Below, piece after piece: positions 1 through 12,200 of a DNA stretch of 64,000 bases. The notes beneath the pieces were generated by a model. It searched no databases and had not been told where the DNA came from. It saw only the letters and a program-made list of their open reading frames with translations. This stretch comes from Casuarina equisetifolia (lineage: Eukaryota > Streptophyta > Magnoliopsida > Fagales > Casuarinaceae): NCBI GenBank assembly GCA_028551475.1, contig CM052362.1:5393354-5457353 (forward strand). The letters are read 5' to 3'. Each line of letters starts with the position of its first letter. Position 1 is the stretch's first letter. Both the position numbers and the translations under genes were made by a program.

Positions 1-257
1 CTAGTCGAGTCGGCGGAGCAGGTGATGCCACATAGGAAGTGGGTGCGGCGGGGAACGGCACACGGGTCGGTGTTGAAGTCCCAGGAGCCTAAACAGGACC
101 AGGGAGGAATAGAGGAAGCTTTGACGGCAGCTTTGAAGGCTTTGAGGGCTGAGATATCTTCAGGCGAAGTGAGGGCTTGGACAAAGCCACCGTTGAAGTA
201 TACGAAAGGGAAGAGAAGGAGGAGGAGGAGAACGCCGGGGCCGGCTGGCGTTGGCAT
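1..257 (-). CDS. Leucine-rich-repeat protein, N-terminal part (runs off window start)
   Basis: On the minus strand an ATG at 257 opens a frame that stays open for 85 codons to the window edge. It begins MPTPAGPGVLLLLLLFPFVY, a hydrophobic signal-peptide-like stretch. Then come an SPEDISALKAFKAA segment and a Trp/Cys-rich stretch with SWDFNTDPC, PRRTHFLCGITC and a trailing Ser-Ala-Asp-Ser. This order (signal peptide, ALxAFK helix, SWDxxxDPC, then a second Cys pair) is the plant LRR N-terminal cap found in secreted LRR proteins and LRR receptors. The repeats themselves lie outside the window, so receptor kinase and receptor-like protein cannot be separated. GC content is higher than in the flanking DNA, as expected for coding sequence. 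The function (extracellular recognition or scaffold) is inferred from the family only. Confidence 0.8.
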   Translation of the reverse strand, partial: MPTPAGPGVLLLLLLFPFVYFNGGFVQALTSPEDISALKAFKAAVKASSIPPWSCLGSWDFNTDPCAVPRRTHFLCGITCSADST

Positions 258-1416
258 TTTTGGAAGGTGGAGGGGTTTTTCCGGCGAGCAATGTGTAAAG
301 TGGATTTCGATGGGTTTGTCTTTCTGCCTGTAGAGCACTAAACGCTTAGGCAGCACTACTTCATATGCAGCTAGGCCCCAAGTGATATATATATATATAT
401 ATATACATTCCAAGGCTGCTTCCAAGAGAAGAATGGCTCATAATAGTCCAAATGTCATTAGAATTTTTCCTCTTACGACAGAGAGGTCCTGATCATCTTT
501 GATTCTTATAATATGCTTCTAAGTGATCACCTACTTTTGATTCCAATTTATTCTCCAAAAATTTAATTTCAATATAAACGATAAAAAATGAACAATTTTT
601 GTTGACAAAGTAATTGTCCTAAGTTTTTTTGACATCTCATACTCTTTAAAATTTTTTAATTAAAATAAAAAATAATATTGTAGTTAGATATTATCAATAT
701 GTGATATTTATCCATGCTATTTAATGCAAGAATACGTAATGGATTGTTGAAATATCATTCTTAGTTTGTTTGGAGTAATCAATGCCTTGAATGGATCCAT
801 TATCAATCTGTTGAATGGACCACCACGTACAAGACATTTTCAAGAACAAAATTGGAAACCCAACTCGTTGGATTTTGATTTTGCAATGACAAAAATAACG
901 TACAGTTATCCTGTAGGTATTCATGTGTCCCAATCATAGGAGACCCGTTCTTCATTTGCATAATCTTCACATTTTATATGCCAAAAAGCTCCCCATTATT
1001 TTGTAAAATCCCTAGGCAAGAGCCCCCCAAAGTAGTAAGCCCATGCTGTTAAAATTTCTCCATTTTAAGTTACAACAATCTTCAATTTTTACCAAAAGCT
1101 TTTCCATTTGGGTATCACTTGTGTATTATTTCTGTTCCTCTTGCTTTCTTTTTTGGTAAATTTTTCTTTAAACGCTTGTGTATTATTTCTAGCTGTAATT
1201 GGCTATAAAAATGAGGAAAAATTTGGGTGTCACGGGTCAAAAAGGAAGCAGCATTTCCAAAACAATTTGATGCAACCTTTATTAGGTGACTTGTGAGAGC
1301 AAGCTGGTCCATTGATTAGGCCTAACAGAACAAGCATCTTCTTATTCATTGACAAGACATGTGGATCAAAGTTTGATTTAATGGGTGTTTAAGCTTAATC
1401 ACTTGGCAACTTTGTG
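258..1416. other. Intergenic, upstream of the LRR gene; (AT)n tract
   Basis: No gene recognised. It should contain the promoter and 5' leader of the minus-strand LRR gene. There is an (AT)n dinucleotide run at about 385-405. The rest is AT-rich without convincing coding structure. Confidence 0.5.
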
Positions 1417-1476
1417 TCGGCCCCGTCTCCGATAACTACTTCGACGTCGACACGGTCGACTTGGAGGGGGTCGGAG
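1417..1476 (+). pseudogene. Relic of cyclase exon 1, 3' end
   Basis: A GC-rich island in AT-rich DNA reads SDNYFDVDTVDLEGVGG and ends on GG|GTAATC. This aligns with the end of exon 1 of the complete genes downstream ([20 protein letters not shown] followed by a GGTAATC donor), with a four-residue deletion of AGFD. No start codon, HTGTH motif or later exon was found next to it. I read it as the remnant of a further cyclase copy upstream of the array. The match is short, so chance similarity is not fully excluded. Confidence 0.5.
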
Positions 1477-3427
1477 GTAATCTAGTCAAGCATTTGGTGT
1501 TAACTTCGCGCAAATTGGGGCAATAGTCTGAGTGGTTGAATTATTGATTTCAAGCCCTTCGGATTAAATTTTCCTATAGAACTTATGATTTTGTTTCTAT
1601 AAATATTGAGAATATAGAAGGATATAGTGGGTTGATTGTATTAAAAGGCCCCTTCAGGAGTTCATTCAAAGTAGAAGAGTTTTGAAAGAAGAGGAAAAAT
1701 GGCATAAAAAGTATGTCAGTAAAATGAGTAACGAAAATCCCATTATGAAAAATGGCATAAAAAGTATTTAGGTTGCAATCATGAATAGGCAATGACTAGA
1801 TAATTGAAAAACTATTCCATCCAAGAAAATGTTTTTGACATTAAATACAAATTATAAGGACTTTTTATTCAATAGGACCATAATTCCATCACAAAAAAAG
1901 GAAAGATCATAATGTTTATACATTTAGTAAAAAGATATATATGTACATATCCAACAAAGGGAAATGGTATCAACTAGCATCAACAAAAGAAAATTAGATA
2001 AGTCAAACTCTACCATTTACTAGTTCATCAGTTTGTACTACCAATTTAGAACATAAGAGCCAAACTTGTCACTAAAACAAAGCTCGTGATAGATGCTACA
2101 TGGATTTTATGATATTACTCCTAAGAAAGAAAGTGAAAGAGAAGTTATGAAAAGAATTTATGGGAACATAAGACATTGTATTAATTTGTTAAGATCCAAG
2201 CCGTACTCAATCATACACTCAAAAGAATATAGGGATTAGCATTGAAGAATACCTTATTATTCAATTAATTCTAATTTCAAGGTTATATAATAATAAAATT
2301 TTAACAACAATCTCAATCCAAATCATAGATAATAATCAAATGATAACTAACACTATAATGCTACAAAGCTATTGCTAATTTATTTCTATGATTAGATTAT
2401 AAGTATGTTACTACTAAAACTAGCAAAGCTAATAAAAAATAAACTAGGTTTTCTCTAATGGCATGCCTCGTGACAGCTTAGACCTATTTATATTTGCTTT
2501 TAACTTGTTGCCCTAGTTATTTAAGTTCTCCTTAAGTCATATTAGATTAGACTAAATCATAATAAACCCCATTAAACCCCACTAAACCCCACTCTATTGA
2601 ATAACTCTTGTCCTCAAGGGTCAATTCCTTTCCTTCTTTCTTTCCTTTTTTTTTTAATTTTTTTTTAATTTTTATTCTCTTAAGACAACTCCATTTGATA
2701 CTTAAAATGGTGGTTAAAGAGACTTCAATGATTACTCTCTAGTGCGATTCAACTTACAACTTTGCCATGGTAGAAGGGAAAGCCGCTCCTCTACCTCTTC
2801 TAGTAGTGGCTTTTCCATTTGTTTTAGTTGTGATTCTTCCATCTCTTTTAGTGGTAATTCCTTTATCTTTTATAATAATGGCTTAACGACCTCTTCAAAT
2901 GGTGACTCCTTTATTTCTTTTGATGATGATTCTATGAGTGAGTATCTGTTAGTTATTAATTAATGCTTTTAAATTAAATTGGTTTAAAAGGTGGTACATT
3001 ATATTCTTAATTACTAAAGTATGACAAAGAAACAAAAGTTTAGATTACATTAGATGTAATCTTATCATTTTTCATTCTTCCTTTTGTTATTCCATGTGTT
3101 TCATTCTTAGGAAGTTAATGATCCTTTTATATTAGTTTCTTAAAAATGAATGCAAATATAATAATAAATATACACATAATAAACACTAACAACATTGATA
3201 TGACCCCTCTAATATTAAAAATCACAAAGAATAAAAATGCGATAAATAATAGTAAAATTTACAGATGAAAATCACAGTCATTAATTAAGAGTCATAAAGA
3301 AAATTTGGAAAAATAAAATAAAAGATAATATCTTGCACCCAGCCTACAATTCTTGACCGAGCGCAAGTGAACTGAGTTCTTGCACTTCCGAACCTCTTCA
3401 TCTCCATCTCCGATAATCTTATCCGAC
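1477..3427. other. AT-rich intergenic region before the cyclase array
   Basis: Nothing recognisable as a host gene. It holds the possible retroelement remnant described separately (2560-2960) and, at its right end, the promoter and leader of the first cyclase gene. No strong TATA box was singled out. Confidence 0.4.
2560..2960 (-). mobile_element. Possible decayed LTR-retrotransposon coding fragment
   Basis: On the minus strand this stretch reads as a repetitive acidic and basic peptide (motifs such as EMEESQLKQMEKPLLEEVEE) and then LTLEDKSYSIEWG, with stops between. Low-complexity Glu/Lys-rich segments and an ...LEDK... ending are common in plant Ty3/gypsy polyproteins. No protease, RT or integrase motif is visible here and no LTRs were identified. 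The assignment is tentative. Confidence 0.25.
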
Positions 3428-6400
3428 ATGACTTCCGCCATCGCTTTCATCACCCTACTCTATGCGGCGGTGCTGGCAATCACCGCTGCCTATCCCTCCG
3501 TTCCGGGCACCGAAACCACGGACGACTTCTTGGTCTCGGAAACAGACGAGCTCATCGCGATTCGGCGGGAAGTCTTCGGTGGAGGCCGAATCAATGACAT
3601 CAGCCACCGGTACAAGCCGGACATGCCGTCGTGGGAGTCGGAAGATGGTATTGGCCAGTTCATGTGGCTCCGGAAGAGCATGAAGAACGGCTCGATCGCC
3701 AACTTCTCCGAGATGAAACTTCCCACCCACACTGGCACGCACGTCGACGCGCCCGGACACTTCTACGATCACTACTTTGACGCAGGCTTCGATATCGACA
3801 CGCTTGACTTGGAAGTACTCAACGGTATGGATCAGTATCTCGTTGTTTTTGAGGTTGCTTTGGGTGGTGGACGCTAAGTGTTCGATGAAGTTAATGAAAT
3901 GTTTGGTTCACTCCCCTGTCTCTCAGGCTCAAGAAGAAATGGGGCCTTTCTTTCTTTTGGTGCTGGGAGTTGTTTTATTTAAGTATAGTGGTCGATAAAG
4001 TTGCATGGAAACTTCTTTTCCCTGTTTGGGGAGCATTTCCTTTTTCTACTGTTTTGTGCATCTGAAACGAGAACAGGATAACCTTTGAGCTTGCTTTGAT
4101 GCTAAGAGAATTTTATAGATTATTACTCGGTGCAGAATCTTCTTAGGAAATTTCCTTTTTGGTTCCCCGGAATTCCCTTCTTACTATCTGTGGTGTTTTT
4201 CTTGTTTAATATGCTTCCATTAATGGTAATTTACCATATCTTGCTCTGAGATAGTGTGATGAATATATTTGTTTGTTTCAATAGGTCCAGCTTTGTTGGT
4301 TGATGTTCCAAGGGACAAAAATATAACAGGTAATGAACTTTCTCTCTTTTTGACCTTTTCTTTTCTGCTAATACTTTCCTTCTATGAAAAATGAGAACTT
4401 TTGTCATCCTGTTCTGTTTTCGGGGGAACAGATGGGGGGGAGGGGGGGGGGGGTGGTGGTTAGTTACGCCATTTAATTTTCTTCTATCACCATCTTCAAA
4501 TCTTATGACTGTGATAAACGAGGTTCTGTTTCAGTTGTATAGCCTTGTCTCAATCTACATCCATCCATAAGTATAGAGTGAGGTTTGGTGGCTAATGAAA
4601 ATCTACTTCTATATTTCAGTCTTCTATTTTCTCAAACTTTTGCTTCTATTGGACTAAGAGAAAGTCTACTTTTTACAGCTGAAGTTATGAAGTCTCTGGA
4701 TATCCCAAAGGGAGTACGCCGTGTCCTTTTCAGGACTTTAAATACTGATAGGTAGTTATTTTGATACGGATTTACATGAAACTGTTACACTTGATGTGCT
4801 TAAATTAGGAGTTTTTAAAGTCAGCATGGGTAGTAAAACAAAATTAATTGAGAAAGAAAAAACTTATTTATTCTTTTTAGTTTGACCCAACTATACTGCA
4901 ATTTCAGGCGACTTATGTTTAAAAAGGAGTGTGATTTGAGTTATGTGGGATTTACGGAGGATGGGGCAAAATGGTTGGTGGATAACACTGACATCAAACT
5001 TGTTGGTAAGATATGCCAACATCCTGCACTTTATTTGTCTTAACATTGAGAAAATTCAATGAGAATTTTTCTTCAAAAACAGTTTTTTATTCAATAGATC
5101 TAGATTTATTAGGATACTCAGATTTGTTGATGACACTGTGGGAGGACATTAGTGATTTTCCTTCCTGGTTATGATATTCACATTTCTGCCTTCTTCTTTT
5201 TTCTTTCTTTTGGAAAATCTGGTGGTCTAACTGGTACAGCTCCTCTTATGGAATGTAGGAACTGATTACTTATCTGTTGCCGCCTATGATTATTTGGCTG
5301 CAGCTCACTTTGTCTTTTTGGAAAGCAGGGTAAGAAATTCTTTTCTGAAAAATAGTGATTCTTCCATGTTTTAAATTTTAGCCAGTACTTCTATCTAACT
5401 AGTATTTCAGCTGAGCATAATGTATCTACAAGTTGAAGTTTTACTTTTTTAAGCCTCAAAATCTGCGGTCCTTGCTCCAACTGCTGCAATAACATTTGCT
5501 AGGATGATAATATTACATGAGATTTGCTTTTCCTCACAAGTGACAGATAATCAGCGTCAGAGATCTCACAAGAATTTCTGATATAAACCAAACTAATTGA
5601 TCTTGGACTAGCACTGCTACTCAAAAGTGGTTTTACGGGAAACTAGTTCAGAAAACTGGAAATTTGTACACATATAATTGAAGCCTTTTACGATATTAAC
5701 TCTATAAACCCTGTATAAAACCATTTGGGTGATCTCAATGTGAATGAGGTGCTGGTAAATGGGTCAGAGCAACCTCAGTTTGGTGCTTTTATTGTTTTCC
5801 AAAAGAACCTTCCTTTTCGTACTAAGCTTCATGTTCCTTCTACTGGGGGATGTGCAGTGCTGTGGTTGCTAAATGAGTCAAAAGTGTATAAGAAAGCTTC
5901 TCTTTTTCTAAAACGTCCACTTTATTTCTCCTATCATGCGTCACTAGCATATGTGACTGTTCTTGTTGTAAATAATTATTGTTGCTGTTTTTGCCATAAA
6001 CTATAGAAGCACCACAAACCCCTTCTATAGTGGCTTAAACCTCAGACCTCATGATTTTGTAGTAGGACTCCTTTTTAAGACATTTTCAAAGCTCACAATT
6101 GATATTTGATCTTCTGGAGTTCATTTAGTTATCTCACCAAAATTTCCCCTTATTAAGCTGTCTTAGTTATGAACGAAAATAAAAACTGACTACATTGTAA
6201 CAAGATTCATTATTTTCCAAAAATTTGGTAGTAATTTGAACAAGCAAAAACTATGGCAATGGCCTCTGTGATGGTATCTGCAATAAAAGACTGCCATTCT
6301 CTTTGGATCATTGCCTTTCTATGCTACATGGTCAAGAAAAACATATATATTGGCCATGGTAGGTACATTCTTGTGGCCATACTCTTCATCAATGTCTTTT

Positions 6401-6770
6401 CCTGCTTACTGGTGTTGGCCCATGAGCATCTAGCTGAAGGTCGATGTCCTGGATTGGATTTGCTGTTTCTAGTTTCATTGGGAAAGAGCATCATTCATTT
6501 CTATACATGATCCCGGGACATCACTGCTACTATATGTCTATGACTTGCCGTAGAGTATAAGCAAACAGGGTTTTGTTCTGTTTTGATTCATATGGAAGTA
6601 GCAAGATTAACACCCAGTGCTTACACTGCTTGACCATTCAGGAAATCATCCTTGTGGAAGCCCTAAAGCTCGATGACATCCCGGCAGGACTATATGCTGT
6701 CCGGTGCTTACCTCTTAGGTTGCTTGGTGCTGAGGGTTCACCAATAAGATGTATTCTCATCAAGGAATAA
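3428..6770 (+). CDS. Cyclase family protein (kynurenine-formamidase-like), tandem copy 1
   Basis: Six exons: 3428-3824, 4285-4329, 4679-4751, 4908-5005, 5259-5329, 6642-6770. All introns are GT-AG and the joined frame is 270 codons plus TAA. Residues 1-21 form a signal peptide ([20 protein letters not shown] region), and NGS and NFS sequons follow, so secretion is likely. The metal-binding signature [11 protein letters not shown] lies at 101-111. H221 and E234, in the positions expected for the remaining active-site pair of this fold, flank the exon 5/6 junction. The family is PF04199 (bacterial KynB; plant CYCLASE proteins such as Arabidopsis CYCLASE1). The plant substrate is not settled, so hydrolase is as far as I go. 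ATG 3428 was chosen because the signal peptide follows directly and the same start is conserved in copy 2. Copies 1 and 2 share long intron similarity, pointing to recent tandem duplication. Confidence 0.92.
5474..5533 (+). repeat. Intron 5 segment inverted relative to copy 2
   Basis: This ~57-bp stretch (starting CCAACTGCTGCAATAACATT) is the reverse complement of 11641-11697 in intron 5 of the next cyclase gene, with only a few mismatches. Flanking intron sequence is otherwise collinear. It marks a small inversion after the duplication. Confidence 0.75.
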
Positions 6771-7923
6771 TCTTCCAGTAAGTTTTATACCATTGAAAGG
6801 AATCCATCCTATGCAACCCTTTTCCGTGTCTAATTAGAAGCCTTCTTTCTTGTAAGTCTTAAATGGTTGGTTAATCTGTTGCAGGAAATATGTTAACCCA
6901 TGGAGGTTTTGAGTAGAACTGGACAAAAGAGACAGGCTTTCTTGTGCCTAACAGAGCAAGGGAGAACAATGTCAATACAGTTTACTGGTATTTGTATCTA
7001 TAGGTTGTCATCAGCAACAGAGTTAATGTTTCCAGGACTCTTCTTTTGATACTATAATCATATTCTACCCCAGTCGTAAATTAGATGATGGGTTGGATAT
7101 GCAAAAGTTAGTTTGTGGGAGATAATTGGCTAAATTGTGTGCAAAATGTAAGATTAGTTTGGGTGAATATTACCATATATTGAAAGAACATATGTGTTTA
7201 CATAAACGGAATGAAATACACGTCAATTTGCTCACCGTTCAATAAATCTATTAATAGTTGAAGATTTTTTTACTTCATAAATCTCAAATTTGACACCCAT
7301 TTTTTGTACATACTTACTTAATTAAAAAGAAAAAAAATACATATAAGGGAGAGAACAAAACCAAAGCTTAGAGTTTTAACTTTGGTCTAATATATATCTA
7401 AAAAATGTGGAAGTTTTTTTTTGTAATTTTAACAAGTATATACAATGATTAATTTCATTAAATAATTACCAAAAATGTTTATAAAATGTATGTCAATTTA
7501 TGAGTAGTCTGGTTGAGCTATTAGTGGCTTAAGATTTTATTTACTTAGTAGGTCTTATGCTTGACATTTATTTTTTATATCCCTTTGCTTAATTAAAAGA
7601 AAAAGAAAATACATACAAGGAAGAGAACAAAACAAAAGCTTCAAGTTCTAATTCTAGCCGAATATATACAAAAAAAATTTGGTAATTATAATAAGCATAC
7701 ATGGTATATTAGTTTGTTTAGATTTCTTTCGGAAATATCAAATATATCTTCTCTAAAATTTTATTTAAAAAGTATTTTTTATTTTATGAAAAAGTGTATT
7801 AGAGATTAAAATATTAAAGGAAAAAGCTTGCCGGTATTCCATATACGGTCACATGCGGTGTTTATTATCGTTAGCTCACAGCCACTGGCATTCTTCGTCT
7901 CCATCTCCGATTATCTGTTGCAT
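6771..7923. other. Copy 1 3' UTR with intron, then AT-rich spacer
   Basis: After the stop there is a probable 3'-UTR intron: donor GTAAGT at 6778 and acceptor TTGCAG ending at 6884. The downstream piece shares GGCTTTCTTGTGCCT with the equivalent position in copy 2. The spacer contains a degenerate direct repeat, 7318-7400 versus 7588-7665 (both with aattaaaaagaaaa...ggagagaacaaaaccaaagctt-like sequence). No further gene was seen. Confidence 0.55.
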
Positions 7924-9240
7924 ATGACTTCCGGAGACGTTCTCGTCATCCTGCTCTATGCAGCGTTGCTGACAATCCCTGCCTTCACCACCTCCGCTAC
8001 CTGTCCGTCTGTTCCGGGAACCGAAACCACCGACTGCTCGGTTCCGGAAACAGACGAGCTATCAGCGATTCGGCGGGAAGTCTTCGGTGGAGGTCGAATC
8101 ATCGATATCAGCCATCGGTACACGCCGGACATGCCGTCGTGCTTGTCGAACGACTGTGTTGGCCAGTTCCTGTGGCTCCGGAAGAGCATGAAGAACGGCT
8201 CGATCGCCAACTTCTCCGAGATGATACTTCCCACTCACACTGGCACGCACGTCGACGCGCCCGGGCACTTCCACGATCACTACTTCGACGCAGGCTTTGA
8301 TGTCGATACGCTTGACTTGGAGGTGCTTAATGGTAGGGATCAATAACTCGTTGTTTTTGAGGTTGCTTTGAGTCCACTTGTTCGATGAAGTTAATGAAAT
8401 GTCGGGGTCACCGGCGTGTCTCTCGTGCGCAACAACAAATGAGGCCTTTCTCTTTTATTGGTGCTTGAGTTCTAAAGGCATTTTTTTTTTTTTAGTTTAG
8501 TGGTCGATCAAATGGCAGTAGATTTTGATATCTCAGGTTTGATTATGGGTTTTTGTGTGTGTGTGTGTGGGGTGGGCGGCGTGAGGTGGGTGTGAAGAGG
8601 TTGATGGTGGAAGATTACCCGAGTGTTTAGTTGGAAAACAAGGCTTTTTTTTCCTTCTTCCTCATTTGCCTTTTCTTTTGGTGCTTGGTATTCAGTCAGG
8701 AGCTTATTTCTTTGTTGATTTCTCTATGGTGTATGAATTTAGGAAGTTAGAATTCATCATTATTCTTTGTTATGTAGTAAACTTAACCAATCATTTCCCT
8801 CTTTAGAGCGTCCTAGCTTTTGGGTGGAGAATGAGATTGCATAGGAATTCCTCAGTATAGTTGCCACGATGTTTCTTATTCTCCTATGTTGTAATTAGGC
8901 TGGTTTCATGGCAAAAGAAATTTTGGTGGAGACCCTGGAGTTGAAGAGAGTTTTGCAAGTTATTCTTGAGAGTGGATATGTTGTCAGCCTGACATGTGGA
9001 AATAAGCAAACTGCCAAACTAGGTGAATGCTCAGTTTTGTTTGGATGTGATGGCCTTTTCCTTCTACTGCTTTCTTGTTAGATCATGTGGCTAATCTGGT
9101 ACAATTTTGAAAGCTATATTGTGGGTACAAGACTGCCTGCTGCACTAAAGTGGCAGGTATTAAGTGTTTAACTTTCCCTCGCACCACCCCCCCCCCCCCC
9201 CCCCCCCCCCCTTCCCAACCACCCCCAACCACCACCACCA

Positions 9241-9290
<50 letters not shown>

Positions 9291-12200
9291 CTCCTCTCTC
9301 CTGAATAAAGCTTAAGGTAGAAAACACCTTATTGAATTTTCAGCATGGGTAGTGATGGAGGTGCTAAGCTCCCTGATGATGTGATGGGTGTAAAACTCTT
9401 TGCTTATTTGCCTAGAGAATGATGATGGAGAAGTGAAAGCAATCTTGATTATTATGTTCTATCTTCTTGTTAAGAGTCAGAAATTCATCTAGACAAAAAT
9501 AAATCTTCTTCTTGGTCTTCTTGGTCTTCTTGGTCTGCGTTGACATTGCATGCAAACTTTTGTTTTTGGGTGTTTGGGGAGCATTTCCTTTTTCTACTGT
9601 TTGTGTGTCTGAAATGAGAAGAGGATAATCTTTGAGCTTATTTTCATGCTAAGAGTATTCTATAGAGGAAATGTCCTTTTTGGTTCCCTGGAATGGACTT
9701 CTTACTGTCTATCATGTTTTCCTTGTTTAATATGTTTTGCTCTTCATACCATTTCCACTCGTGGTAATTTATAATGTCTTGCTCTGAGAAAATGTGATGA
9801 ACATACTTTGTTTGCTTCAACAGGTCCCGCATTATTGGTTGATGTTCCAAGGGAGAAAAACATAACTGGTAGTGAACTTCTCTCTTTTTGACCTTTTCAT
9901 TTTTGCTGATACTTTCTTTCCATGAAAAATGAGAAGTTTTATCCCCCTGTTCTGTTTTTGGTGGGAAAGGGGAGGGGAGGGGGTGGGTGGGGCGTGGGAA
10001 GGTTATGCTATTTAGTCTTGTTCTGGTAGTATCTTCAATTGTTATAATGCAATGAAATGAAGTTTTGTTTCAGTTGTATAACCTAGTCTCTGTCTACTTC
10101 CATTCATAAGTACAGATTTTTCTCAAAATTTTGCTTTTATTAGACTCAGAGAAAGTCTACTTCTTACAGCTGACGTTATGAAGTCTCTGAATATCCTCAG
10201 GGGAGTTCGCCGTGTCCTTTTCAGAACTTCAAATACTGAAAGGTAGTTATTGATGATAGCGATTTACTTAAAACTATTACATTCATATGCTAAAATTAGG
10301 AGTTTTCAAAGTAAAAGTTTGGTCAGTAAAAACTAAGTTTCTTGAGAAACAAAAGAAAATAATTATTCATTCTTTTTAGTTTGATCCAAATATATTGCAA
10401 TTTCAGGCGACTTATGTTTAAAAAGGAGTGTGACATGAGTTTTGTGGGATTTACAGAGGATGGGGCAAAATGGTTGGTGGAGAACACTGACATCAAACTT
10501 GTTGGTAAGATAGGCGAACAACCCAGCGTTCTTTTTTTTGCTAGGACTTTCACTTAGAAGTTGCCTTAATTGGTGTATGTAAGATAGCAATTAAGTTGCC
10601 TTGATTGCCTTGATTGCCTTGATTGCCTTGATTTCACTTTGGTGAGAACACTGACATCAAACTTGTTGGTAAGATAGGCTAACACCAGCGTTCTGTTTTT
10701 GTTAGGACTTTCATCTGGAAGTTGCCTTAATTGATTTATGCCCATTCAATGGATAATGCAAAATGCGTGCTTGAAATAATTAATTTGCTGTAATATTCTA
10801 ACTTGTTGAAATTTTCTTGAAAGCCTCAGTCTTTTAGTCAATAGAATATATTTATTTGGACACTTAGCTTTGGAGATGACATTGTGGGTGGTTACGATAT
10901 TCACATTTCTCTACCTTCTTTCTCTCTCTCTCTTTTAAAGTCTAGTAGTTGAACTGATACATTTCCTGTTATGGAATGTAGGAATTGATTACTTATCTGT
11001 TGCCTCCTACGATTATTTGGCTGCTGCTCATTTTGTCTTATTGGAAGGCAGGGTAAGAAGTTCTTGTCTGATAAGTAGTGATTCTTCCATGTTTTAGCTT
11101 TTAGCCTGTCCTTTTATCTTACTTGTATACAACCTGAGCATAATGTATTTATCAATTGAAGTTCCACTTTTTTCAGCCTCAAAATCAGCAGTCCTTTCTG
11201 AAGCTCGATTAACAATTTGGTATTTAGCATATATAGAGTATAAGAGCCAAGTCAACCATTACTGGACATGGCATCACACTCACGGGAACTCTTGTCATGA
11301 GCTTCTGCTATGGCTGGGCAGGTTGTCTCCACCCGTGAGTGTGGGGTAACCTGGTTGGGAAAACCCTGCTTGCTTTGGTAGGGTGTGTCGTGTGGTGACT
11401 GGCCCCGCATTTGGGTCTCTGGCAGCAGAGATTGCCCACTGACTTACACTCTACGCACAGGGGCAGAGCTGCCAAACTGTGTTTGCCTACGGATGAAGGG
11501 GGTTCCATGCGAGGTCGCTAAGGCATTACACTGTCTTTGTAGGGGGGGTGTGGGTGTGGGTGTGGGTGTGGGTGTGGGTGTGTGTGTAGGTTTATATTAG
11601 AGATTCATGTGCGATCTTGATGTTGATTGTCAATTACGAGTAAAAGCAAATCTCATCTAATGTTATCATCCTAGCAAATGTTGTTGCAGCAGTTGGAACG
11701 AATATCAGATGAGATCGTTTTGAAAATCAGAGCCACCATAATTGGCCTTGCGGGAACTAGTTCAGAAAACTGGAAATTATTGCACATGTAATATAAGTCT
11801 TTCTACAATGTTATCTATAACAACCCTGTCTAATTAAGTGATCTCAATGCAAATGGGAGACCAACCGCAGCCCGGTGCTTCTATTGTTTTTCAAAAGAAC
11901 CTTCCTTTTTTCTTTTGGGAGTATTGAATGCACTATAATTCTGAGCTTCATGTTCTTTCTACTGGGGGATTTGCAGGCGCTGTGATTGCTAAAATCTATC
12001 TGTCTATAAGAAAGTTTCTCTTTTTCTTAAAGCATTCACTCTCTTTCTCCAATCATGCATCACTAGTTTATATGATTATTGTTGTCATAAATAGTTATTT
12101 TTGCTGTTTCTGCCATAAACTGTAGAAGAATCACAAGCACCACAAACTCCATCCATAACGTATTAAACCTCAGACCTCATGATATTGCAGTAAGGACTCC

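Noticed and set aside
3455..3772. Long antisense and shifted open frames over cyclase exon 1 (also at 7956-8343 and 13573-14113)
   Set aside because: They are shadows caused by the GC-rich coding exon; frames, splice phases and motif conservation support the plus-strand gene.
9083..9286. Open frame of Cys-Val and Gly repeats
   Set aside because: It is only the translation of the CA and poly-C microsatellites.
11143..11600. Several 60-70 codon frames in intron 5 of cyclase copy 2
   Set aside because: They lie within a GC-rich intronic insertion and simple repeats, with no recognisable motif.
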